Assembly: GCA_964620675.1 (NCBI GenBank) | Contig: CAZUJU010000001.1 | Span: forward strand, 1-64,000 | Direction: 5' to 3' | Source: CAYSFW01 sp964620675 | GTDB lineage: Bacteria > Pseudomonadota > Gammaproteobacteria > UWMA-0217 | DNA: 64,000 nt | In this document: positions 42,830 through 53,900 of the stretch, piece after piece | Position numbering within the stretch: position 1 is the first letter of the stretch | Layout: each line of letters starts with the position of its first letter | Translations under genes and position numbers: made by a program | Notes under the pieces: generated by a model | Seen by the model: the letters and a program-made list of their open reading frames with translations, nothing else | Told to the model about the DNA's origin: nothing | Databases searched by the model: none

Positions 42830-44068
42830 ATGGCCAGGACCTACCAGTTCACCTCCGAGTCGGTCTCCGAGGGACACCCCGACAAGGTATGCGACACGAT
42901 CTCAGACAGCATCCTGGATGCCTGCCTAGCGCAAGACCCGCGCAGCCGCGTGGCCTGCGAAACCTTCGTTAAGGACAATGTGGTCGTCGTCGGTGGCGAA
43001 ATCACGACACCTCCCGGCCTCCACTATGAGGCGATTGTGCGCGAGGCCATTCGCGAGATTGGGTACTCCAGCGAGCTGCATGCGCAGCGCGCTGATGACG
43101 GCGGTCAGCGTGACCGTCTCGACTACAGCTGCAAGTTCGACGCCGATCACTTCTACTTTATGAATTTCCTCGGCCAGCAATCGAAAGACATTGCCCAAGG
43201 CGTCGACGAATCCGCGGCAGATCATAAAGAGACCGCAGAACAAGGCGCGGGTGATCAAGGCATCATGTTCGGCTATGCCTGCAACGAAACCCCACAGTTG
43301 ATGCCGGTGCCGATCGCGTATGCGCACATGCTGGGGCGCGAGATCACCCGGATGCGCAAGGATGAATGGCGAACCTACCCTTGGTTGCGTCCCGATGCCA
43401 AGACCCAGGTCTCGGTCGAGTACGTCGACGGCAAACCGACTCGCGTCACCGCGGTCGTGATTTCGACGATGCACAGCGCCGCGATCGATACCCCAGAGAT
43501 CCGCGACGTGCTGCGGGAAGACCTCGTCCGCCGCGTCATCCCTGAGACGTATTTGAGCGACGACACCAAGTTTCTGATCAATCCGACCGGGCGGTTTGTT
43601 GTCGGCGGCCCGGAAGGCGATTCCGGTTTGACCGGACGCAAGATCATCGTCGACACTTACGGCGGGATGGGTCGGCACGGCGGTGGTGCGTTTTCGGGCA
43701 AGGATCCATCCAAGGTCGACCGCTCGGCAGCCTATATGTGCCGTTATGTCGCCAAGAATATCGTGGCCGCGGGACTCGCTGATCGCTGTGAATTACAAGT
43801 CGCCTACGCGATCGGCTATCCGCACCCGGTGAGCATCCATGTCGAAACCTTTGGCACCGCCAAGGTTGACGATGCGCGCATCGTCAACGCAATTTCCGAG
43901 GTATTTTCCTTCAAGCCCGCGGACATCGTTCGCGAGCTCGACCTGCTCCGCCCGATCTATCGCAAGACCACGAATTACGGGCACTTTGGTCGCGAGGATG
44001 ACCTTGAGGCGCTGCGCTGGGAGCGCACCGACAAGGCCGCCGCGCTGCGTCAGATTACCGGTTTGTAA
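42830..44068 (+). CDS. metK: S-adenosylmethionine synthetase MetK
   Basis: Makes SAM from methionine and ATP. The 412-residue enzyme starts at MARTYQFTSESVSEGHPDK and has EQGAGDQGIMFGYACNE, the P-loop-like GGGAFSGKDPSKVDRSAAY, and GHFGRE. It is about 28 residues longer than the E. coli enzyme, with insertions near HAQRADDGGQRDR and DESAADHKETAE, reminiscent of the longer MetK subgroup. Upstream in-frame sequence to 42743 has no ribosome site. Followed by the SAH riboswitch and ahcY. Confidence 0.97.
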   Translation: MARTYQFTSESVSEGHPDKVCDTISDSILDACLAQDPRSRVACETFVKDNVVVVGGEITTPPGLHYEAIVREAIREIGYSSELHAQRADDGGQRDRLDYSCKFDADHFYFMNFLGQQSKDIAQGVDESAADHKETAEQGAGDQGIMFGYACNETPQLMPVPIAYAHMLGREITRMRKDEWRTYPWLRPDAKTQVSVEYVDGKPTRVTAVVISTMHSAAIDTPEIRDVLREDLVRRVIPETYLSDDTKFLINPTGRFVVGGPEGDSGLTGRKIIVDTYGGMGRHGGGAFSGKDPSKVDRSAAYMCRYVAKNIVAAGLADRCELQVAYAIGYPHPVSIHVETFGTAKVDDARIVNAISEVFSFKPADIVRELDLLRPIYRKTTNYGHFGREDDLEALRWERTDKAAALRQITGL

Positions 44069-44106
44069 GCTTTTAACCTCGCCGCCGGGACAAGGCGGTG
44101 CCGGAA

Positions 44107-44190
44107 GGTCCGAGGAGCGTTGCAACGGCCCCCTCAATAGGTGAGGTCGCCAGGCTCGGAATCAACGGCGGTTAGTCAACGGCGCTCGGT
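44107..44190 (+). ncRNA. S-adenosylhomocysteine (SAH) riboswitch
   Basis: Between metK and ahcY lies the conserved SAH-aptamer pattern: CCGAGGAGCGTTGCAACGG, then GCCAGGCTCGGA after a variable hairpin, then a pseudoknot strand ACGGCGCTC that can pair with GAGCGTTG. The class is known upstream of ahcY in gamma- and betaproteobacteria, switching the gene on when SAH builds up. The Shine-Dalgarno AAGGAG of ahcY follows at about 44245. Confidence 0.9.
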
Positions 44191-44257
44191 CATCCCTGTC
44201 GCTCCCGACCAGAGATCACCGAGATCGACAGAGGGTGCTCACTAAGGAGATTTACCC

Positions 44258-45676
44258 ATGAATGCTGTTGTCAACGCCCCAATCTTCTCCGACTTTGTCG
44301 TCGCCGATATGGCCCTTGCGGCTTGGGGCCGCAAGGAGATTCGAATCGCCGAGACCGAAATGCCGGGATTGATGGCGATCCGCGAGGAATTTTCCGCCGC
44401 CCAGCCGTTGAAGGGCGCGCGCATCACCGGCTCGCTGCACATGACGATCCAGACCGCGGTGCTGATCGAAACCCTGACGGCGCTCGGCGCGCAGGTACGC
44501 TGGGCCTCATGCAATATCTTTTCCACTCAGGACCACGCCGCAGCGGCGATTGCCGCGGAGGGGATCCCGGTATTTGCGGTCAAGGGCGAATCGCTCAAGG
44601 AGTACTGGGACTACACCCACCGCATTTTCGAGTGGCCAGATGCTGGCTACTCGAACATGATTCTCGACGATGGCGGCGACGCGACGCTGCTGTTGCACCT
44701 CGGGAGCAAGGCCGAAAAGGATTTGTCAGTCCTCGACAAACCCGTTTCGGAAGAGGAGGTTACCCTCTACGCGGCGATCAAGTCCAAGCTTGCGACCGAG
44801 GCCCGCTGGTACTCGACCCGACTGGCGCAGATCAAAGGCGTCACCGAGGAAACCACGACCGGCGTCCACCGCCTTTACCAAATGCACGCGCGCGGCGACC
44901 TCAAGATCCCTGCGATCAACGTCAACGACTCGGTCACCAAATCCAAATTCGACAACCTCTACGGCTGCCGCGAATCGTTGGTCGACGGGATCAAGCGCGC
45001 CACCGATGTGATGGTTGCCGGCAAAATCGCGGTCGTGTGCGGCTATGGCGACGTCGGCAAAGGCTCGGCCCAGGCGTTACGGGCACTCTCGGCCCAGGTC
45101 TGGGTGACCGAGATCGATCCCATCTGCGCGCTGCAAGCGGCGATGGAGGGCTATAAAGTCGTGACGATGGAGTGGGCGGCGGACAAGGCCGACATCTTCG
45201 TGACCGCGACCGGCAACTACCATGTGATCACCCATGACCACATGTTGAAAATGAAAGATCAGGCGATTGTCTGCAACATCGGTCATTTCGATAACGAGAT
45301 CGATGTCGCTTCGGTCGAAGGGTATGAGTGGGAGGAGATCAAGCCCCAGGTCGATCACATCATCTTCCCGAACGGCAGGCGCATCATTCTGCTCGCCAAG
45401 GGCCGACTGGTGAATCTCGGCTGTGCCACCGGGCATCCAAGCTATGTCATGAGTTCGAGTTTCGCCAACCAGACCCTCGCCCAGATCGAGCTGTTTACCG
45501 GCACCGAGGCCTACCCGGTCGGGGTCTACACGCTGCCCAAACACCTCGACGAAAAAGTCGCGCGACTCCAACTGCGGAAGCTCGATGCGCAGCTGACCGT
45601 ACTCTCGCCGGCGCAGGCCGACTATATCGGCGTCCCGGTGGACGGCCCGTATAAAACCGGACAGTACCGCTACTAA
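44258..45676 (+). CDS. ahcY: Adenosylhomocysteinase
   Basis: NAD-dependent hydrolysis of SAH to homocysteine and adenosine. The 472-residue protein has NVNDSVTKSKFDN, the NAD fold VVCGYGDVGKGSAQ, VCNIGHFDNEIDV, and the C-terminal TGQYRY. A strong AAGGAG precedes the ATG. Its riboswitch and position between metK and metF form an activated-methyl-cycle operon. Confidence 0.98.
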   Translation: MNAVVNAPIFSDFVVADMALAAWGRKEIRIAETEMPGLMAIREEFSAAQPLKGARITGSLHMTIQTAVLIETLTALGAQVRWASCNIFSTQDHAAAAIAAEGIPVFAVKGESLKEYWDYTHRIFEWPDAGYSNMILDDGGDATLLLHLGSKAEKDLSVLDKPVSEEEVTLYAAIKSKLATEARWYSTRLAQIKGVTEETTTGVHRLYQMHARGDLKIPAINVNDSVTKSKFDNLYGCRESLVDGIKRATDVMVAGKIAVVCGYGDVGKGSAQALRALSAQVWVTEIDPICALQAAMEGYKVVTMEWAADKADIFVTATGNYHVITHDHMLKMKDQAIVCNIGHFDNEIDVASVEGYEWEEIKPQVDHIIFPNGRRIILLAKGRLVNLGCATGHPSYVMSSSFANQTLAQIELFTGTEAYPVGVYTLPKHLDEKVARLQLRKLDAQLTVLSPAQADYIGVPVDGPYKTGQYRY

Positions 45677-45690
45677 ACTCACTTGACTTA

Positions 45691-45714
45691 GGCGCCGGCC
45701 TCGTTGCCGGCGCC
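45691..45714. repeat. Perfect GC-rich hairpin between ahcY and metF
   Basis: GGCGCCGGC (45691-45699) pairs with GCCGGCGCC (45706-45714). No T-run follows, and metF starts 26 bases later, so it is more likely an mRNA-processing or attenuating hairpin than a strong terminator. Confidence 0.5.
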
Positions 45715-45739
45715 GGTCCGTCACCGCGGAGGCAGACGT

Positions 45740-46600
45740 ATGGCCGTCACACCCAGGCTGGCATTCAGCTTCGAGTTCTTTCCCCCCAAAACCGACGAGG
45801 GTGCACTCAAGTTGCGCGGCGTATGCGAGCAGCTGGCGCACTTGGCACCGGAGTTCTTTTCGGTGACCTTCGGCGCCGGAGGCTCCACCCGCGAGCGCAC
45901 CTTCGATACCGTCATCGAAATCCAGCGTGCCGGTCATGAGGTTGCCCCGCACTTGTCCTGCGTCGGCTCCACCAAAGCCGGTATCCGCGAGATCCTGGAC
46001 CAGTATCGCGCCCAAGGCATCCGCCGAATCGTCGCGCTACGCGGCGATCTACCCTCCGGTACCGCTGATCACGGCGAGTTCCGCTACGCCAACGAACTGA
46101 TCGCGTTCATCCGCGCCGAGACCGGGGCGCATTTCCATATCGAAGTCGCGGCCTACCCCGAGTTCCACCCCCAAGCCCCCAACGCCTTCAAGGATCTCGA
46201 GAATTTTCGGCGCAAAGCCTTGGCTGGCGCCAACGGCGCGATTACTCAGTATTTTTACAATGCCGACAGCTATTTCAAATTCGTCGACAGTTGCCAAGCG
46301 AGGGGCGTTGACCTCCCGATCGTGCCGGGGATCATGCCGATCACCAACCACTCACAGCTGGCGCGCTTTTCCGATGCCTGCGGCGCCGAGATACCACGCT
46401 GGATTCGCAAACGGCTGGAGGGTTACGGCGATGACCTGCCATCGATACGCGCGTTTGGCGAGGAGGTCGTCACCGCGCTGTGTGCACGCTTGATCGAGCA
46501 AGGCGTGCCGGGGCTACACTTTTATACGATGAACAAATCGGAGCCGATCCTTGCGATCTGGCGCCTGCTCGGGTTGCCCGAGCCCAGCGGTTCCGACTAA
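45740..46600 (+). CDS. metF: Methylenetetrahydrofolate reductase
   Basis: FAD enzyme making 5-methyl-THF for methionine synthesis, 286 residues. Diagnostic segments are FEFFPPKT, FSVTFGAGGS, HLSCVG, LRGDLP and ITQYFYNADSYFKF. The start was fixed by GGAGG seven bases before the ATG at 45740. It completes metK-ahcY-metF and would use methylene-THF supplied by the nearby gcv system. Confidence 0.97.
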   Translation: MAVTPRLAFSFEFFPPKTDEGALKLRGVCEQLAHLAPEFFSVTFGAGGSTRERTFDTVIEIQRAGHEVAPHLSCVGSTKAGIREILDQYRAQGIRRIVALRGDLPSGTADHGEFRYANELIAFIRAETGAHFHIEVAAYPEFHPQAPNAFKDLENFRRKALAGANGAITQYFYNADSYFKFVDSCQARGVDLPIVPGIMPITNHSQLARFSDACGAEIPRWIRKRLEGYGDDLPSIRAFGEEVVTALCARLIEQGVPGLHFYTMNKSEPILAIWRLLGLPEPSGSD

Positions 46601-46686
46601 GCCCGCGCCATGGCCGACGCTCCCCACCGCGCCCGTTGGATACGCTGCTTGAGCGCACCGCACCGTCTCTCGCCAGTGCCGGTAGG

Positions 46687-47439
46687 ATGAATCTGCCGCG
46701 GATCTTCCTCGACGCACCGCTCGCGCCGGGCAACGTCTACGAATTGCCCGAGGCGCCAAGGCATCACTTGATCAATGTGCTGAGACTTGCCATGGGTGAT
46801 CGAGTCGTGGCCTTCAACGGCCGCGAACCGCACGAGGCGACCGCAACTTTGTGCGCGATCGATCGCCGTTGCGCCAGCATACTTGTCGAGCGATCGCACC
46901 CGGTGACACGCGAGTCACCCTTGCCAACGACCCTGGTACAAGCCGTTTGCGCCGGCGAGCGGATGGATTACGCGATCCAGAAGGCGACCGAGTTGGGCGT
47001 GACGTCGATTCAGCCGGTTTACGCCGAGCGTGGCCATCCGCCATTGCGTGGCGAGCGCCTCGTCAAGAAATGCCAACACTGGCACGGCATCGCCCTGAGC
47101 GCGTGCGAGCAAAGCGGTCGGGTCATCTTGCCAAGCATCGCGACCCCGATCGGTTTCACGGAATATCTGTCCACCCCCCCGGCGAGCCCGCGGGTGCTGC
47201 TCGATCCACAAGCGACCCGAAGCGTCGCGGACATTCCGTTAGAAACGAACGGCGTGGCTTTGCTGATCGGGCCGGAAAGCGGCTGGTCCTCCACCGAGCT
47301 GGGCGTTGCTGCCTCAGCCGGCGTTGTTTCGGTGTCTTTCGGACCCCGGATACTGCGCTGCGAAACCGCCGGACCGGCCTTCCTGGCGTGGTGCCAAGTC
47401 CACGCGGGCGACCTCGGCGCCGGCCAACCCGCGTCCTGA
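46687..47439 (+). CDS. rsmE: 16S rRNA (uracil1498-N3)-methyltransferase RsmE
   Basis: SPOUT methyltransferase of 250 residues. It has the PUA-like start RIFLDAPLA and HHLINVLRLAMGD, QKATELGVTSIQPV, GPESGWSSTELG and the knot segment GPRILRCETAGPAFLAW. The ATG at 46687 follows GGTAGG closely. In many gammaproteobacteria rsmE adjoins gshB; here the pil-chp cluster lies between them. Confidence 0.95.
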   Translation: MNLPRIFLDAPLAPGNVYELPEAPRHHLINVLRLAMGDRVVAFNGREPHEATATLCAIDRRCASILVERSHPVTRESPLPTTLVQAVCAGERMDYAIQKATELGVTSIQPVYAERGHPPLRGERLVKKCQHWHGIALSACEQSGRVILPSIATPIGFTEYLSTPPASPRVLLDPQATRSVADIPLETNGVALLIGPESGWSSTELGVAASAGVVSVSFGPRILRCETAGPAFLAWCQVHAGDLGAGQPAS

Positions 47440-47451
47440 ATCCGACCCCAG

Positions 47452-47928
47452 TTAACGCAGTGCCGCCAGCGCGGCCTCGATCCGACGCTCCAGTCGATCG
47501 TGATTCAAAAGGTAACACTTGACCCCAGCGGCCTGCACGAACTGCTCGACCAGATCGCATGTTACGCCGGTTGGTATTGGCCGGACATCCGTCAGCCCCA
47601 GCCGCACCGGATGTGGGATACCCTGAATTTCGATCCCGTAGCTCTCCAGTCCGTTCAGACCAGACACCCCTTGCAGAATCGCGACCCGGCGGCTACGCGA
47701 TTGACTCTCGCCGGGCAGCAAGTCGCAGTAGCGTTCGAACGAAACCAGCGGCAGATCGCGTTCACGCCAACCCAGCAGACCCTTGATCCAGGGTTCCGCG
47801 CCCGGCAGGGACTTGACGTCCGGCATCGACAACACCTCGACCAGCGCGCTTTGCGGTAACAGCAGGTTGAACTGCCGTAACGGTACGATCAGGGATTGAA
47901 TCTTGTGATTAATGACTGGCGCTTCCAT
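47452..47928 (-). CDS. chpC: CheW-like protein ChpC
   Basis: A 158-residue single CheW-fold adaptor, the last gene of the pil-chp cluster. Family features are FNLLLPQSALVEVLS near the start and PWIKGLLGWRERDLPLVSFE. It probably links a receptor to ChpA alongside PilI. Its start lies inside the last 20 bases of chpA, so translation is coupled. Assigned ChpC by position and CheW fold. Confidence 0.85.
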   Translation of the reverse strand: MEAPVINHKIQSLIVPLRQFNLLLPQSALVEVLSMPDVKSLPGAEPWIKGLLGWRERDLPLVSFERYCDLLPGESQSRSRRVAILQGVSGLNGLESYGIEIQGIPHPVRLGLTDVRPIPTGVTCDLVEQFVQAAGVKCYLLNHDRLERRIEAALAALR

Positions 47929-50900
47929 GTTTCTGCCGCGCTCCTCCCGTCAACATCGATTGAATGGTCTCGATCAGGATCTGGTCCTGATAAGGCTTGC
48001 CGAGGAATTGATCGATCCCGAGTTCGAGTGCGCGGTCGCGGTGCTTCTTACCGGTACGCGAAGTAATCATGACGATCGGGATATCCTTGAGTTCATCATT
48101 GCCGCGGATGTGGGTCGCCAATTCGAAACCGTCCATGCGTGGCATCTCGATATCCAGCAGCAGGATGTCCGGGCGCCGCTCCTGCAACTGAGCCATCGCA
48201 TCAATGCCATCCTTAGCCGTAACGACCTCGTAGTTATGCCGTTCCAGCATCCGTGCAGTGACCTTGCGAATCGTGATTGAATCGTCCACAACCATGACTG
48301 TCGGGCGGGTAATTTCCTGCGCCGGGGTTGACTTGACCGGCGCTGCGGTCCAGCTCTCCTCGCCGCTGACGCCGCGCATCAAACTGGCCATATCCAGGAT
48401 CAAAATAACCCGGCCATCACTCAGAATCGTGGCGCCGGAAATACCCTTCACCCCGGTCAGCAACGCGCCAACCGATTTCACGACAATTTCGCGGTTGCCG
48501 AGTAATTGATCAACCACGAAGCCCACCGCGCGTTCGCGCGTTCGCGTCAGTAACACCGGTTGCGGATGTTCGAAGCGTACCCCCGCGACTTCCGGCCGAC
48601 GCTCCAAAACCGCGGCAAGGGAACAGAGGCGGTAGTCGGTTCCGGCATAGGCCACTTGCGGTTGCGTCTTATCAAACTGCTCGTTCAGGGCCTTCGTCGA
48701 CATCTGAATGACGCCTTCAATGAGGTTCAGCGGCACCGCGAAGGTGTCCTGTCCCGCAGTGACTAACAACGCTTGATTGATCGCCAAGGTAAACGGCAGA
48801 TGGACCCGAAAGCGGGTTCCGACACCGGCTTCGGTGTGGATATCCAGCACGCCGTTCATTCGTCGAACCTGATTCTGAACCACATCCATCCCGACGCCAC
48901 GGCCCGCCAACTGACTGACTTTGGCGGCGGTGGTGAATCCGGGTCGCAAAATCAGGCTAACCACCTCGGCGTCTGGAGTAGGTTCGGCCGGATCGAGTAA
49001 GCCTTGCTCGACGCCCTTGCGACGGATCGCGGCAACGTCCATTCCGGCGCCGTCATCGGTGATCGTGATGACGACCTCTGGACCTTCGCGCGCGATGCCG
49101 ATCTGAATCACGCCGGTAGATGACTTACCCAGCGCGCCGCGCGTGTCCGGGGCTTCGATCCCGTGCGCGACCGCATTGCGCAACATATGCTCGAGCGGCA
49201 CCACGATGCCTTCCAGCATCTTGCGGTCCAGTAACTGCTGCTCGCCGGTGACGACCAGATCAACCTCTTTCCGAAGCTCGAGCGCCGCCCGCCTGACGAC
49301 GCGGCGCAAGCGCGGCACCATGACCTTGAACTGCTGCATGCGGGTCTGCATCAGCCCGTCCTGAAGGTCACCACTGATCCGCGCCTGTTGCCGCAACACG
49401 GTTTCGAGGCTGCGGATCTGGTCGACCAGCAAGTGGTGGATGCTCAACAGGTCATTCGAACTCTCGCCCAGTCCGCGCGCCAGCTGTTGCATCGTCGAGT
49501 AGCGATCCAATTCTAGCGGGTCGAACTTCTCGTTGATGGCGCTATCGTCAGGGTCGATGCGACTGTCATAACGGTGAACAATCTGGGCCTCGGTCTCGAC
49601 CTCAAGGCGGCGTAACTGTCCACCGAGACGCTTGATCGTCTGATCGAGTTCCTGCAGGTTGAACGAAAAACCGCTGATCTGTTGTTCGAGTCGGGCCTGA
49701 AATGCGTTGACTTCGCCGACGTTATCGATCATTCGATCGAGCAGGTCGGCACGAATCTTGACGAGTTCCGACAATGTCGTCGCCTCACTCGCGGGTCGCA
49801 TACCGCCACCGGAGACGTCGGCATCATTCGCAACCGGCAACTCCGAATTCACGACCGCGCTCGGCTCGCGACGGTCGGACTCCAAGTTCGGTGACGCGGT
49901 TTTTGGCTCGACCGACCGCAGCAACTCATCCGACTCGTCGCGATCTCGCGCCGGTGCGCGTTCACCACTGCGGAGCTGCAACAGCTGTGCGAGCAAGGGC
50001 TGGCTATCCGCGAGCGGTTGATGGTTGCGGACCTGAGCCGCCATCTGGTGAATGTGATCAAGGCTGGTGTTGATCAGCATGATCAACTCACGATCCGCGA
50101 CCAGCCGGCCCTCGACGGCATCAATCAGCACATTCTCCAGCGCATGACTCACGTTGCCAAGGTCCTGCAGACCCGCCATGCGCGCGCCGCCCTTGAGCGT
50201 ATGCAACTCTCGCCGCAACTCCCCAAGCGGTGCGAGATTCGCTGGATTCTGTTGCCACCGCGCCATGATCCCATCGCAGCTATCGAGGATCTCACCGCAT
50301 TCTTCGAGGTAGACGTCGATCAGCTCGGAGGAGTGCTCCAGCGACAGTTCGGCCGGCCAGGCATCGGCATCGGCATCGGCATCACCGACGTCTTCAAGCA
50401 GCTCCATCGCATCGCCAGTCTCGCCGAAGGTTGACACGGCGCCACCGAGCATTGCGTCGTCGTGCGGAATGGATGGGCGTACCGATTGCTCCGACGCCTC
50501 TTTCTCCGCGTCGCTGGATTCTGCCGGAGCCTCGGGTTCGTCCGGTATAACAGGCGCAACGTCGTCTTCAACCGTCGGCGCGCCGCCATAACTGGGTTCC
50601 ACCTCTTGCGCGGCTTCGTCTGGCGCGCCTGCGGCGGTTTCGAGCAGCCCCCGCACCGCCTCGAAGTCGAGATCCGGCGCGAAGGCATCCGCGAGCGCCG
50701 GCGCCGCCTCGAAATCCGCGGCCTCGGCCGTAAATAGCGGTGGCTGATCAACCAGATCGGCAACAGAAAGGTCTGAAGCCGGCGTCGCGACACCGTCGAA
50801 TTCGACCATCGGCAAATTCAAGTCGCTCACACCGCGCTGCTCAAGGGCCTGGAGTCGCGCATGGATCTCGTCGGCTAGCCGCAGTGGCGCATCGGTTGGC

Positions 50901-53900
50901 TCGCCCGTACGCAACGCCGCAAGGGCCGCCCCCACGGTCGCGGCAAAGCGCTCCAGCAGATCAATCTCGGCCCCATCGAGTTTAAGTCCGTGCTGCCGTT
51001 TGACCTTGAGCAACCGCTCCATTTCCAGCGCCGGGGTGAAGATCTGGGGCACCGCAGCGGTATGCGCGGCGCCATTCAGGGTATGCACCGCGCGTAGCAA
51101 TGGCTCGACCACCGGCAATTCCGAGTTGCTCGCCCGCTTCAACACATCGCGCACCAACTGCAGGTGCTCTTCTGCTTCCTGGGCAAAGATATCGATCAGC
51201 GCCGTATCCTGATACGACGGCTCGTCGACCGCGACCCACTCGATTGTTTCGGGCTCGTCGGCAGGCGGTTCAGCATCGAACGTCGCATCGGCGTACCCGG
51301 ACACACTCGCGGGCGACACTTCCGCGCCGTCGTGCGCTTCCGCTACCGCGGGCGGCTGCCGTGACTCCGCTTCCCACGAGGCTTGTACTTCTGGTACCAC
51401 GGTTGCCTGGGTCGCGTTGTCGACCTCATCCAGCGTTTGCGCAAACGCCTCGAGCGCGGCATCGAAGGCATCGGCATCCTGCTCGGAACGATCGGGCTCC
51501 CCCTCCTGGGACTCGAGCTCCTCGGCCGCCTGGTCGCCGCGCGCGCGCTCGGATCCGTCACCACCGAAGGGGGGCTGCCTATCCCACAAATCGTCCAGAC
51601 CGAAATTCATTTCCTGCGCCGGCGCCGATTCTTCGGTGGTCAATTCGAGCCAGTCGCTCAGCGTATCGGGCTCCTCGTCGGCCTCTGTGGCCACCGAGGC
51701 GGACTGTTTCGCCACATCCGCTGGAGGCGCTTCCAGCATTTCGACTGCACTGCCGTTCATCACATGCCGTGCGATGTCGGATGTTGGGCGCCGCCGGTGT
51801 TCGAATTGCGTCAGCAGTTTCGGCAGCAATTCGATTCCGCTGCCAATGTAGCGAACCGCGGGTTCACGCGTGGTCATGCCCTCGTCGAGCAAGCGATTCA
51901 GCAACGTTTCATGAGCCCAGGCAAATTCGCCGATCACTTGGGCGCCAATCAAGCGTGAGCTGCCTTTGAGGGTATGAAAGGCGCGGCGAATCGATGTTAG
52001 CAGCTGCTTGTCATCGGGGCGTTCGACCCAACTCGGATAGAGCAGTTGCAGACGCTCGATTTCCTCGTTGAGCTCCTCAACAAAGACCTCGAGGATTTCG
52101 GGATCTTCGTCACTCGCAAGCACCGCAAGGCCCGCGAAGGGGTCGCTCGCGGGTGCCGGCTCGTCGCCACCCGCAGGTTCGTTCCCCTGGCCCGCTTCGT
52201 CGTACACCTCGGGTGCGAGTTCGAGCGGGCCAGGCGGTTGTTGAGGTTCACGATCGACGCCTTCGTCAGGCGCCTCTTGCTCGCTTTCGACGCCATCATC
52301 CAGCCGTAACGCCTCCATCAAGGAGGTGTCCCAAAGATCCGCCTCGAGGGCGTCGTCCTCAAGTTCCGCAGGTGCCTCGGGCGCCCCAAAGTCCTCATCG
52401 ATCTCGGCGAAATCCGCCAACTCGGGCTCGATCGGAAAGTCGGGCTCGTCACCCGTGATTTCATCAAGGTCGAGAATCTCCGTACCCGCGACCAAGGCGT
52501 CGTCCGCCTCCAGCAGTGCCGGGAGTTCCTGGTCGTCGCCAAAGCCGTCGTCGTCATCGAAATCGGCCGATTCTCCGCCGCTGGAGCTCGGCGCGGCTTC
52601 GGCCAACCGTTGCGCGAGCGCTTGCATCGCTTGCGCACCCGCATCGAGATAGGGTTGATGTTCGGATGCGCTGGTTTCGACGGATTCCAGGTAGAGCTCG
52701 ACGCTCGCGACCACGTCCGCCAAACGCTCGATTGCCGGGTCGGGTGCCTTGAGTTGTAGTTCAGCGATTCGAGCGAGGTGCGGCGCCACTTCGCGCAGCA
52801 ACCCTGCCGGCGCTTGCATTTCGAGCGAAATCAGGGTCTGACTCAAGTTGATCAGCCATTGCGAAACCGGTGTAAGCGCACCGGCGTCCTGAACGTCGGC
52901 GTTGAGATATTGCTGGATGGCATGCTTGCAGCGCTCGAGCTCATTCAACGACTCGCGGACCGCGACCGCGCGAACGCGTACAAACTCCAACTCGCCCAAC
53001 GCGACTTGCTGGGTTCGGTCAGGCAAAATGGCGCCCAACTCATGGGCGACCATGATGTCCCGCGCGACGATGCCGAACGAGGCCATCGCGTTTTCGACTT
53101 CCAGCAATACCTGGGCCAGCGCTGCGACCTGCGCTTCGCTCGGCGCTTGCCGGCGATCGAGCCGGGGTTCGAGTGCCTGGTGCTGCGCAAATACGACTTG
53201 GCGCAGCTCCCCAAGTCCCAGCATGCCAAGCGTTTCAGCCAAGCGCGCCAATGCAGGCAGCAAGAAAACTCCCGCGTTGGCCGCGCGATCACTCGATCCT
53301 TCGACCGCTTCAAGATAATCCTTGATGTCTTGAACATCCTCGGTCACAGCCTTCGCCACGGAGCGAAACAGCTCGTTGGTCTGACCTGCCACGCTGATGC
53401 GGGCGGCGGACATCGCCTCGGCACTCGGCAGATCACTGCCGAGGAAATAGGCATCGCGCACCGCATCGACGGTTGGGTTACCTGGTTGCGCGGTCGCGAC
53501 GTAATGCAGGAGGTTCTTGACCAGATCGAGCGGAATGGTGGGTGCAAATCGTTGCTCGCCGACCTCGAACAGGAGGCGTATCTGGCGATCGAGTTTTCCG
53601 AGTAGCAGCTTGACCGCCGCGGAGGGTTGCAACGACTTGGAGTGCAAGGCCTCGAGCATCGCCTCGGCGACCCACCAGAGGCGTTTGCTGGATCGGTACT
53701 TGGACGCCAGACGCAGACGTTGGCAGACCAACGACATTTTTTTAAGGTTTGCCGAGACGTTCTTGGCCCGGTACCACCCCAGCAAACCCAGCTGGAAAAC
53801 GTGCCGGGTGAGATGGGCGATCGCTTGTAACTCTTCCCCGGAGGTCGGCTGGCGATCAAGCACGTCGCCGTCATGCTCCAAGCGCGAGATGGTGATCAAC

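Noticed and set aside
42830..44068. MetK insertions as an intein or frameshift
   Set aside because: The extra segments are short, in frame and charged, with no splicing motifs; all catalytic motifs are present.
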